NCBI RefSeq assembly: GCF_000091045.1
Contig: NC_006693.1
Span: 754,299-818,298 of the forward strand
From: Cryptococcus deneoformans JEC21
Lineage: Eukaryota; Basidiomycota; Tremellomycetes; Tremellales; Cryptococcaceae
Direction: 5' to 3'
DNA length: 64,000 bases
Shown here piece after piece: positions 12,597-23,040 of this stretch. The first letter of the stretch is position 1; the number at the start of each line of letters is the position of its first letter. The translations under genes were made by a program, and so were the position numbers. The notes under the pieces were generated by a model, which saw nothing but the letters and a program-made list of their open reading frames with translations, ran no database searches and was not told where the DNA came from.

Positions 12597-13025
12597 ACCT
12601 AAGCAAGCGTCGTCGTTTTTATATGATGTATTAGACTATGTGTAATATTCCAGGGGTTCATATGCGTGTAGTGATGGTTAATACGTAAGATCAAAAAACC
12701 ACCAGTAGAGCAGCCCATACCGGCCCATATGAAGTCCGGCTCCAGTATGCATCCTATATAGGTTCAGCATTGAGGCGGCCCACTACTGACTAATGCGTGC
12801 TCATTTGTACCGTATACTGGCCGTTGTAATCTTGTAAACAAATATGAAGAATAGGCATGATGATGGAACGAATAATGCGCTGAGGGCCGGCGGCCGAGAC
12901 GAGGTTGTAATACACATGAACATTTCGATGTGCATTTCGTCACTGTCTTTCGTCCGCCTGGGCGAACCCCTTATAGTCTCTTTTACTTTCCCGGCACTCA
13001 GCACCACCTGCACACCTGCACCAAC
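12597..13025. other. Spacer and kinase promoter
   Basis: About 430 bp between the TRM61 stop and the kinase start, both on the plus strand. It should hold the TRM61 3' end and the kinase promoter. The last 100 bp are C-rich and CAC-rich. No RNA gene or coding frame is convincing. Confidence 0.5.
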
Positions 13026-15447
13026 ATGGATCGGGACAGCCCTTCCTCGCTCCCCTCCACTCTCCTCGAGCCTCCACCCCCAGCGACCATCATCTCACCC
13101 CCCTCTCCGACAAAAGACCAGACAGTCACAGAAGATACTTCGCCTTCTCAACTAGAGATGATTTCATCCCAAGCATCTTCTACTATCGAGTCTCCAGACT
13201 CTCTTCCACAGCCCACTACTGACTCTCCACCGTCCATTTCCACACCTCTACCGGTTTCGGCTTCGCCCGCCTTCCTCCGCCCCACATCTCCCCCTTTTGC
13301 TTCGCCCTCTGTATTCACCACTGTTCGATCTCCTTCCCCATCATCGCCATCCTTAAGGCCCAAAGGAACGCATCATCGCAGAACAAGCTCAGCTCATCGT
13401 GTTCGTGAAACCATTGATGGCACGCAAACAGCCAACGAAGATGGAGAACGGATGATCAACCAGTACAAAATTGGGATGAGCCTTGGGCAAGGAGCATACG
13501 CCAAAGTTGAGCTAGGAGTTGATATAAACACTGGCCTGAAATACGTGAGCTTGGCTCTTCCTATTCCTTTGTCATCCCTAATGATGTGCTCGCCAACAGG
13601 CAATCAAAGAGTTTTCAAAATCCAGGCTTCATCACCAATCCCTTCAAGAGAAACATCGTGCAAGCATGCGAAGTAAGTTACGGAAAGGAAGGGAGCGAAA
13701 AGCAATGAGTGGGGATAAAGGAGAAAGTCAAGAACGGCCGCCGCAACCCATGGAAAAGGAGGAGATGTCCGGCGCTTTGGACAACACACAATCTGGAGAT
13801 GAGAAGATGGAAGACCCATTGGGGCTGATCCGACGGGAAATTGCTGTGATGAAAAAGCTCGAGTGAGTTCGCACAATAATGAACATCATTAAGAACCGAA
13901 CTGACTATCGTGCAGTCATCCCAATGTGCGTCGTATCATCCTTTCCGCTTACTGACATACAGCTTGTGCATCTGTATGAGGCCATATCAGTTTCTACCGC
14001 CGATGCTCTATTTCTCGTGCTGGAATACATGCCGGGGGGAACCCTTATGAAAGTCAAAGTTGGGCAAGACGACTCAAATGCCCAGCCGACCTTTGATCGC
14101 GAACAGACTAGGGAATACTTCAGGCAACTTTGTCTTGGCTTGGAATACCTGCATGCCAATGAAATTGTACATCGCGATGTGAGTATTTCTAGCATCGCTT
14201 TCCAACAGATGTTTTGGATTTACAGTATTATAAAAGATCAAACCAGAGAATATACTCCTCTCTGCAGATAGGCAACTCGTTAAACTATGTGATTTTGGTG
14301 TATCAGAGATGTTCACCAAGACTGGGGATGACAGGATTCAAAAATCTGGTGGTAGCCCAGCATTTCAAAGCCCTGAAAGCTTCCAACGTGAGCTCTCTTG
14401 AAAGCTGGCACGTCTCAAAGCGTTGACACGGTTTACGTTGTAGCGAGCGGTGAATTACATGGGAAGGCAGTAGATATCTGGGCTCTTGGTGTCACTCTTT
14501 ATTGCATGTTGACCGGCACTTTGCCCTTCAATTATCCAAATATCATCGAGCTGTACGCTGCTGTCGTGGAAAGAAGGTATGTGCATGTCATCGAATTAAC
14601 AACAATGTGTAGGATCTGTAGCTAATAAGCTCAGCCCGCGAATTCCTGAAGATTGGGATGCCTCGCTTCGGGATTTAATGGAGCGCATGCTTTGCAAAGA
14701 TCCGGCATTGCGTATTGACATGTCGAGTTTACGAGTGCGTAGCGGCTTGTTTCCAATCGTTATATTTTCTAATGCCGATTCAGGAACATCCGTGGACAAC
14801 GGACGAAACGCGCTTACCGATGATCGACACGGAAGAGAACTTGTATGAAGTCGGCAAGCAAGTGGAAGAGCCCACTCAAGATGAGATCAAGGACGCGATT
14901 GTGACATTCAGGGGCATCCTGTAAGTATAGCAATTGTGGTTGTTTTAGATGCTGACCGTAGGAAAGATACGTCATGCGGGCAGTCCATAAGTATGTTTCG
15001 TTTTCCGGTATAAATGGCGTTTTCCGTGGGGCTGATCCTTCATCCAGGATGCGCCGACTACACTTACACCGCTCATCGCCATCCCGAGGTGCCACTTCAT
15101 CCCCTGGCGATTCCGCCAATGTCTCATTTGCATCAGAATCAATGGATTCCTACGTTTCTCGCGATCCTTTAACTTCCACCACTTCACTGTCTTCAGATGG
15201 AGAAGACGGACCGTTCAAGGACATTGCAGGGAATAAAGTCACGAGTCCTAGGCAAATGAGTCTGGCATCTCCAGCGGATACTGAGAAACCTGACGCAACA
15301 CCTTTCATGTCCTTTGGGGACATTGAGCCCATCAAGACCGACGTGCAAGAAAATGTGGATGGAGTTGTACTTGTTGATTCTCCGACATCCGAGAATGAAG
15401 ACGCAGAGACTGAAAAATTGGGAAGCGGCTCAAGCCGTGATCTGTAA
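13026..15447 (+). CDS. CaMKK-like serine/threonine kinase (Ssp1/Sak1 type)
   Basis: A protein kinase of the CaMKK group; fungal members such as S. pombe Ssp1 and yeast Sak1 activate AMPK/Snf1-type kinases under glucose and stress signals. The start at 13026 (MDRDSPSS) opens a Ser/Pro-rich tail of about 125 residues. The kinase domain begins INQYKIGMSLGQGAYAKVELG; after AIKEFSK comes a roughly 60-residue charged insert (13640-13830) before IRREIAVMKKLEHPN, like the RP insert of CaMKK. Further motifs are VHRD-IKPENILL joined across an intron at 14180-14247, LCDFGVSEM, and a GGSPAFQSPE activation loop. VDIWALGVTLYCMLTGTLPF and EHPWTT follow. A C-terminal Ser-rich region ends at 15447. Convergent with prefoldin 6, stops 176 bp apart. 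Subgroup placement is confident; orthology to one yeast paralogue is not. Confidence 0.86.
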
Positions 15448-15623
15448 TTATGAGCTGCGTTGTATGGGAAGAGAATGCAGAGTATTATCAGTCAAGAACA
15501 CAACTCTGGCGTTGCTTATTGGAACTTAGGTGTTCGCGTGGCTGCATATGTGCAGTTTGTGGGCGAGCTTAAACAGTGCGTGAACAGGCGGTGGTATCTG
15601 CATCGGGATAGTCTATAGAACAT

Positions 15624-16255
15624 CTAAGCCTTCGATTGTTGAGGAGCGCTGGGCGCTTGTAAAGCTTGGAATTGTTGCTGCAGTACGATAATCTGAGAGA
15701 TACACTGTTATGAACGAGGTTCGTAACGCATTGAAGACTGCAGGGACGCACCTCTTCCTTCTTTCTACCTGCCTTATCTTCAACTTCTTTCAACTGGCTC
15801 TCTACTCTTTTACTATTGGGCCATACTGCTTGTGAGTATCTAGGTTTCTCTATGGGAGGATGAATAGCCTGTGCACTTACATTTCGCTCCGGATAAATTC
15901 CAACCTCTTCTCCACGTTCACTTTTGCTTCGCTTGAGACCTGAGGAACCAAGGCTGGCCCTATGAGCTTATATACTGTGTTATGGGATTTGAGCAAGTTG
16001 AGCTCCTACACTGAAGTAAGCATTATCGTCTGAAAATCCGCGGAGTCACATACTTTAAGAACGAGCTCATTTTCTGACAACTGGGAGTCCAGACGTTGCC
16101 TCGCTTCAATTACACTGGCAAGCTCTACGCGTACAGTGATATCTTTAGAGCAATGGCCATATAAGAGCAAGGCACGTACCATTTTCGATTTTCTGGAATG
16201 AGATGGTAGAAGACTGGAGCTGAGCTTGCAGAGCTGCGATCTTTGTGTCCGACAT
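15624..16255 (-). CDS. YKE2: Prefoldin subunit 6 (beta-type)
   Basis: A subunit of the hexameric prefoldin co-chaperone that hands unfolded actin and tubulin to the CCT chaperonin in the cytosol. The gene has five short exons, which is why no single long frame shows it. Exon 1 starts at 16255 (MSDTKIAALQAQLQSS). Joining visible GT-AG borders gives ASVIEARQRLDSQLSENE, then LNLLKSHNTVYKLIGPALV, then SSEAKVNVEKRLEFIRSE, then a Lys-rich helix and a Gln/Ala tail ending in a stop at 15624-15626. The YKLIGPALV signature and two flanking coiled-coil helices are characteristic. The predicted length of about 130 residues fits the family. Reading frame is kept at every junction. Confidence 0.9.
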
Positions 16256-16679
16256 GGTTTATGTGACCGCTTTGGGGAATATCAATAGATCGGTGGGGAT
16301 GGAAATGGATGGGCCGAGAGGCGATGCCAATGAAATGACTTCTTTGCTGCTTTTGTGAGGAAATAACGAGATCAATATCGATGTAACAAACGTAGTTGAG
16401 ATGAATGACTGACACACGAGCGATAAATAAATAAATAATTAACGATGGCCCTCATAAATTCATGACGACATGACTTCGGTCAGTCGTATGTAAGATAAAT
16501 AAATGGCGCGAGATGCAAGATGCGATTAATTGGAGTGCTTCGTTGCTTGCCTGAATCTAAAGCTTCTTGATCTTTATATCGATGCACACCAGACTATAAC
16601 AAGACTATGACCTGCATAATCTATCACTCTTTTCTAAACTAATTACCTCCCCTTCTTCCTCTCACGCCATTGGCAAATC
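16256..16679. promoter_or_regulatory. Divergent promoter, prefoldin 6 and unknown gene
   Basis: 424 bp between two diverging start codons. It contains AT-rich ATAAATAAATAAATAAT near 16420-16440 and a pyrimidine-rich tract directly before the plus-strand ATG (about 16640-16670), typical of transcription start regions in these yeasts. Confidence 0.5.
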
Positions 16680-17961
16680 ATGCCCCCTCCAGGTGTTGGC
16701 CCTAATAAGAGGCCAGCGCCCATAACGTCATCCGCCTTTGCCTTCACTCTGGGCACTCCTAAACAGAAGAGACCCAAAGCTAGCGAGCAAATAACATCCT
16801 TGCCAGTGAATCCTCCGCCACCCCCGTCACCGAATTATCAGCAAAAGGCGCGAAGCGAGAGTAGCGATGTTACCATACAAACGCCTTTTAGACGTCGAAA
16901 TGAGCAGTGTGGGACGAGCAGTAAAGAGACATCTGGGTCCAAAGCAAGAACAGCTAGTCCGTTTATCAATCCAACCGATCACCCCATCTCAAACATGCGG
17001 CAGCATTTCTCGCCCGCTCCCCTAGACGTAGCTCGTCGGACAGCTGGAGGTTCTTCCAAACTCCAGCCTGTGTCATTGCACACTCCCAGTCGTAAATCCC
17101 AAGAACCAGAATCTGCGTCCAAACCAAAAAGTTTTCGACGTGTAACCGATCGGCTTGATCAGCTGCCTGCCAAAAGGGAAGAATCGGCAGGAACCAAGGT
17201 GGCTCTTCAGGCGACAAGATTGTCTGGGAAAGCGACAGTGGATCTGGCAGCGAGGAAGAGAACGATACTGGCTGAAGACGAAGGGGAAATTGGTGTCTCT
17301 CCCAACGGGAAAAAGATTACCAAATGGAATGGGAAAGGGTTAGTTTACATTGTCTTCTTTGGGTCGTGCGTGATCTCTGATGCACTTTTGCATCAGTTAT
17401 ACGCCCGCATCTGTGCAACTGGCAAATTTACTGTCGTCCTCAAAGGCATCCACACATCTCTTCTACACATCCATGCAAAATATCCTCAACCCTTCACGTC
17501 GGGGTCCTGGGCGAAATCGGCCGCCGAGGTATGAGGGTGGCATGGATATAACCACGCCCTTACAGCACATCCAACGGGCTGCCCCTATACGCTTGAAACC
17601 GCTTTCATGTATCCCAGGCCCCACGCATCATTGCGAAATATTCTGGTGCAAAGTCTTGAAATGGTCATCTTCTGAATTGATTCAAGCCCGTGATCAAGGT
17701 GAAAAGGTCCTCCTGGTACTCCAGCCATTTACGGCAGATGCTCCCAGGATGGGAGTCGACCCGAAATTGGTGGCTGCGAGGATGAAGGATGATAACAATA
17801 TCAAGAACTGGCTTGTGGGGATCTGGTCATGTAGCGAGATACAGCTGCCTGCTTATGAACATGTTATGGAAGAGGGACGTGGGGTGCTCGCCGACAGTGC
17901 GGGCGAAGGTAACCTTTGGGCAGTTTTTGGCACAAGATATTTGATTGCAGAGGATGATTGA
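16680..17961 (+). CDS. Fungal protein of unknown function, basic and disordered N-terminus
   Basis: I do not recognise a family. The start at 16680 gives MPPPGVGPNKRPAPITSS. The first exon encodes about 220 residues rich in Ser, Pro, Lys and Arg with NLS-like KQKRPKA and ARKRTI, suggesting a nuclear protein. One intron (17339-17398) is visible; joining G to TYTPASVQLANLLSS keeps the frame. The second exon encodes a more ordered region of about 190 residues with HCEIFWCKVLKWSSSELI, KVLLVLQPFTADAPRMG and NWLVGIWSCSEIQLPAYE, ending LWAVFGTRYLIAEDD with the stop at 17959-17961. The C-terminal half looks folded, with alternating hydrophobic strands, and could be a small nucleic-acid or protein interaction domain, but that is inference only. 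Confidence 0.75.
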
Positions 17962-18110
17962 GGGGGTCATTGGATAGTTGTAATTCATACATATCATACA
18001 ACAAAGATTTTGTTATTATACAATGCTAGCATCGCATTATGCCGCTTCGAGCTTCGGAACTGCCTTCCTTACACGTGATGATTCACTGTTGCTGATTCAA
18101 GGAGTGGGGT

Positions 18111-18515
18111 TTAATATCCAATACCGTACTGCCATCCCGTCAGCTCAGCAATCAGCTTTTGGATCCAAGTCCCCTGTACAATGTGTATTAGAACACATAC
18201 CATTCCCGTATACGCATAAGGATTGGTAGCGGTCATACCATAGGGGTAAGGCATGCCCATACCCATTCCGTACATACTCGCCCCAAGACCGTAGCCTACT
18301 TCAGTCAGCTCTGTCCTTGGCGAGAGCTTAAGAAGAGAGAACACTAACCTAGACCTCCCATACCCATCATGTATGGGATTCCCAGCCCACCCGCATAGTA
18401 GGGACTCATCATCTTATACATTTACACATCAGCCAAATATTGGAGGATAGGTCAGACGCACTGCTCCGTGGTATCCGTACATGGTTTGTAAAGGTGACCA
18501 ATACCCTCCCCACAT
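18111..18515 (-). CDS. Small Gly/Tyr/Met-rich protein
   Basis: A four-exon gene of about 90 residues, not visible as one frame. Exon 1 starts at 18515 (MWGGYWSPLQTMYGYHGA) directly after an in-frame stop, and ends at a GTGCGT donor. Exon 2 (about 18412-18350) begins MMSPYYAGGLGIPYMMG. Exon 3 gives GYGLGASMYGMGMGMPYPYG and NPYAYTGM. Exon 4 ends GTWIQKLIAELTGWQYGIGY with a stop at 18111-18113. Four consecutive exons of the same unusual composition joined by good splice sites argue it is real. Upstream, a donor at about 18805 after a frame reading RPYNESWDI suggests an additional 5' exon, possibly untranslated. Function unknown; such low-complexity Gly/Tyr sequences occur in prion-like, adhesive or spore proteins, which is only a guess. 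The C-terminal 20 residues look helical. Confidence 0.6.
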
Positions 18516-20025
18516 CTATTGATGAACGGTCAATTGGGTAAGTGTGTGGCCACGCCTTGATCTGTTAGTCAGAGATTTCAAGCAACAGAAAAAAGTATGA
18601 TTGGTATTGCTTTGCCTTAAAGTCTGGTTAGATATCAAGATGAAACATCGCCACCTAAGTGGTGGCGAAAGATCATGTTGCCCGGCCTTTTTATTGTCTG
18701 CGAGCTGCAAAGGCAACAAGATGCATACGTTTTTGAAAACAAAGGAAAAAAGCTGTAGAAAAGGAATCGAGAAGATCGGCAATGTAAGAGCAAGTACTCA
18801 CAATGTCCCAAGATTCGTTGTAAGGTCTAAAGTTGACAAAGGAGCAATCAGTTTGTCAGTCGTTGCGACTGAGTCAAGCAGTGAGTGTCAGTAGGTAACG
18901 GGGGATTGTTGTGAATGGAAGTCAAGGAAGGACAGTGGAAACGAAGACTTGCTGAAATGCCTTCTCGAGATCATGGAGAGTGCGGACAGCACAAAAAAAG
19001 ATCGCGATACTTTCGCTGCGTGCACACGACGAACACGCCTGAATTAGTGCTGCACCATTCGGCTGTGATTCTCAATAAACGGGGCTCCTCTGAGGGGCCC
19101 CAAGAAGCAAAGATGACCCCACGCCCAGGTTACACCAACACATTTTTGCAGATTTTGCAAGTTCACAAATCAAGTACCGAATATCGAATGGCGAATAGAA
19201 TTTGCGGCGGTTCAAAATGATGATGATGGCTGTCGTCGCTTTTTGGTACTTGGCACTTTTGACTTTCGGATTTTGAAAGTAGTTTGGAAGTTGAAAGAGG
19301 ATTACGTCTTGACTTCTGGATTCCCCTTTCTCGCCTGGACTCCCCAATCATCCCCATAATAAAAGTTGTTATTTCAAGCGGAACAAAGATGTGGAGAGGG
19401 TGAGCAAGAGCGGAAACCGGCCGCTCGTAACTAACGGTCTTGGCCAATTGAATTTGGAATTTTTCGTCGAATTTCGGCAACGGTCAGGGAAAGCGGCAAA
19501 GGCAGGCGCAACAGCCGCAGGCCCCCCCAAGTCGCGAGGTGGAAGAAGGGAGGAGGTGGGGAAGTATGGGCAGAAGAGCCTGGCAGGAGATGCATGCATG
19601 TATGGTATATGGCAGGGCGCCTGGCTTGGAGGAGTGCTGAGTGGCACAAGGCTGAGGTAGACAGTGAAGGGAGAATGCGTGGGAGAAGGAAAATGAAGTC
19701 AGGGGATGAGGAATGGTGGGAAACACGTCATGGGTGAGGGAGGAGATTCGTTGCGCTCCGAAATATCTGCAGTGGAGGGGCTTCTTCCACTTCTTTTTTC
19801 TCCCTGCTTCCTTCTGCCTTTGCTCTCCCCCGCCAATACACACTGCAGTGAGTTCCCCCTCCCGTGTGGAACCTGCCCCCCTTCCTTTCCCAGGCACCGC
19901 ACGTGGCCACGGCTCACACCCTCCTTTGTCCCAGCGCCATTCATTACACTTAACATCCACGTGAGTATTCCGTTTCCGCCATCCCCTGCGAGTATTCCGT
20001 TCCCCATCCCCCGCTGACAAACACA
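18516..20025. other. Long hexokinase upstream region
   Basis: About 1.5 kb without a convincing gene. The left part probably holds the promoter and a 5' exon of the Gly/Tyr/Met gene. An imperfect GC-rich palindrome GGGGCTCCTCTGAGGGGCCCC lies at 19080-19100. The right part (19780-20020) is strongly pyrimidine-rich (C/T tracts) leading to the hexokinase ATG, as expected for a highly expressed gene. Confidence 0.5.
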
Positions 20026-22674
20026 ATGGCCGCCACCCTCCGCCAGCGCACAGCCATGTCCGAGACCCCCGACCAGCTCGCAACCCGCGTCCAGAACCTT
20101 AGCACGGCGCCTACAACCACCCAGAGGACCGGCTCTGGCTCTGCCGTTTTGGAGAACGGTACAAACATTGGCTCCGCCGCTGGCCGCAAGGCCTCGATCC
20201 CTGCTCAGGTAGACCCCGAGAGAATCATCAGCACCAGTGGCAGTGGCCGAACCAGCAGGCGAGGCAGTGGTTTGGTGATGACTCCAGGAGGCGTTCAGAC
20301 TGTATACCACACCAGGACAAATGTATGTCACAAGCACCGAGACGCGCAATGGATCTGACCCGAATGTCGCTGTAGGAGGATATCGAATTCCCTCATGCTG
20401 GGAAGAGTGAGTTGATAACCGAGGATGGGCGTTTTAGCCCAGTCGCCTAATCATTATCTGCAGAGACTATGGCCGATCTCTTGAGGAAGTACGAAAGTCT
20501 TTTTACCCGTAAGCCGATGTTCCACCGCCGAGACTAGACTGCAAACCTGAGATCCTTGCAGTGACTCCCCAGAGGATGAGGATGATCGTCCATGCCATTG
20601 AAGAGACTCTTGATAACGGGTTGCAGAAGAATGGACAAGTTGTGGTGAGTCTTGTGATTCTTCCAACTAGACTTTCCAAGCTGATCCCCTGTAGCCTATG
20701 AGTGAGTCACAGTCACACATCGCTTGTGTCTATCCATGCTGAATGTAGTTACTTTTCCAGTTCCTACTTATGTGTTTGGCGTATGTTCAATTTTCTCGGT
20801 GTGTTCACATCTTTACTGATATACCTCACTGTGCATAGTGGCCTACCGGTAACGAAGTCGGGGATTTCCTCGCTCTCGACCTTGGTGGTACCAATCTTCG
20901 AGTCTGTCTCGTTACTCTTCTAGGCAGTGGAAAGTTTGAAGTCACTCAGACCAAGTACCGATTGACCGAGGAACAGAAGCAAGGCGAGGGACAAGCTCTG
21001 TGCGTGCCTTGCCATTTCATCCACTGCATTCCTAACACGAAGAACAGTCTGGACTTTTGCGCAGAGTGTTTAAACAGCTTCATCCGCGATACCCTCGGCC
21101 GCACTGAAAAAGACGGTATCCTCCCCCTTGGTTTCACTGTAAGTTGACTGTTACACCTTCCGTAAACAATGAAAATTGACCGCCGGAACCCAATCAGTTC
21201 TCCTACCCTTGCTCGTACGTGCGCAGCTGTAGTAATAATATTGTGAAGCTCATCTTTTGAAACAGTCAAGACCGAATTGATCACGGTGGTAAGTAACCAT
21301 TTTTTACGCCTGAATGACTTCTTATCATCACGGTACAGTTCTTATCCGTTGGACCAAGGGATTCGGTGCTCCCAACATTGAAGGATACGATGTCGCCGCC
21401 ATGTTCAAGGACAGTCTCAAGCGTATGGTGCGTTGATCCCTCTTGAACTTTGTTATTCTTCTAATGCAGACGCCCTTTATAGGACGTCCCCGCGGAACTC
21501 ACTGCTCTCATCAATGACACTACCGGTACTCTTATCGCCTCCAACTACGTTGACCCCCACACCAAGATCGCTGTCATCTTCGGAACCGGCTGTAACGCTG
21601 CCTACATGGAGACCGCCGGCAGCATCCCCAAGATCGACTACGTCGGATTGCCCGAGGAACAGGGAATGGCTATCAACGTGAGTAATCCAGCGTCTTTTTT
21701 TCTGCATATGAGCTCTGGGCAGAGGAGCTGATTAAGAGACGGATGTTGACAGTGTGAATGGGGAGCGTTCGACTCTTTCGACCACCAACACCTTCGTGAG
21801 TTTCCTTCCCCAATATCCAGCTATTGCTAACAACATTCAAGCCCGAACCAAGTACGACATTATCATTGATGAATCTTCCAACAAGCCAGGAGAGCAGGTG
21901 AGCAACCTTTTCGTGATTGATTATATTTTGACTGACCTATTCTGCAGTCCTTTGAGAAGATGATTGCTGGTCTTTACCTTGGTGAAATCTTCCGTCTCGT
22001 TCTCTGCGAGCTCATCGATTCTGGTGACCTTTTCTTGGGTCAGAACACCTACAAGCTCGAAAAGGCCTATGCTTTCGACACCGCTTTCTTGTCTCTCATG
22101 GAAGCGTAAGTGCACTTCAAACTGCAATTTGCCTTTTTTTTTGCTAAAGTCACGTCATAAGCGATGTTACCGAAGAGCTTTTGACCATCATCGGTGTCTT
22201 TGCTCACTTCTTCGGCCTTGAAACTACCCTTGAAGAGCGTCAGTTCTTTAAAAAGCTTGCTGTGTTGGTCGGCACCCGATCTGCTAGGCTTTCTGCGTGT
22301 GGTATCGCCGCCATTGTTAGCAAGAAGGGGTACCTCGAAGAAGGATGTGCCGTTGGCGCCGATGGAAGTTTGTACAACGTATGTTTATGCCTACACAGCC
22401 TTTCTATATATTGGATAAGGCTAATAAAAGTGCCAAGAAATACCCCAACTTTGCGGACCGAGTTCATGAGGCGCTTACGGACATTTTCGGTGAAAGCGGC
22501 AAGAAGATTGTCACCCACCATGCTGAGGATGGTTCAGGTGTCGGTAGCGCAATCATTGCCGGTGCGTCTCTCCAGTATCGTCGTGATTGAGGCAAAAAAC
22601 TAATTTTGCATCTTCTTTTTTTTCCAGCAATGACCAAGGCCAGGAAGGACTCTGGATTCTTTGTCGAATACTAA
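20026..22674 (+). CDS. Hexokinase
   Basis: Phosphorylates glucose and other hexoses at C6 using ATP, the first glycolytic step, in the cytosol. The start at 20026 (MAATLRQRTAMSE) is followed by about 90 residues of Ser/Thr/Gly-rich sequence not present in yeast Hxk2, then FPHAGK-KTMADLLRKYESL across two introns, which is where the hexokinase fold begins. Key motifs: DFLALDLGGTNLRVCLV (phosphate 1) near 20860-20910, FTFSYPCSQDRIDHG (sugar binding) assembled from 21120-21290, RWTKGFGAPNIEGYDV, LINDTTGTLIASNY with the catalytic Asp, IFGTGCNAAYME, and VGLPEEQGMAINCEWGAFDS. The C-terminal adenosine motif is EDGSGVGSAIIAAM, and the protein ends FFVEY with a stop at 22672-22674. About a dozen short introns. 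Whether it is HXK1 or HXK2 of Cryptococcus cannot be decided here. Confidence 0.93.
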
Positions 22675-23040
22675 TTTCCTCTTACGGTATTTCTACGTGT
22701 CGGTCGGTTGCTGTGTACCAGATAAAAATTTCGAACGGAAACGTGGCCAAAACTTTTCATTAGAGGGTTTTAAACAAAGATGTATGAATGAATATTTAAT
22801 TGCTTCTACGATGCTAAAGGTCGTGACTGCATTCTCATGTCTCTATAAACTATAATTATAACTTCATGACCGGCTGCTACATGCGTCTAATCTCAGATCA
22901 AATCAGGGATCCCGGAATAAGAAGAAAATATAAAGGCATATATTGGGAAATACCATATACACTTGTTCCAATTAAGCGTGGCCGCTTTGTGAGGGACCCG
23001 ACATTCCGCCTGTCGTACCCAAAATTCCTAAAGCTTCTAG
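22675..23040. other. Convergent 3' spacer
   Basis: 366 bp between the hexokinase stop and the stop of the opposing transcription factor gene. AT-rich, no coding potential; it must hold both 3' ends. Confidence 0.5.

Noticed and set aside
19484..20349. Two long minus-strand open frames (199 and 216 codons) opposite the hexokinase promoter and first exon
   Set aside because: They overlap each other and the hexokinase start, have low-complexity Gly/Arg/Ser composition from the C/T-rich strand, and no domain or splice support.
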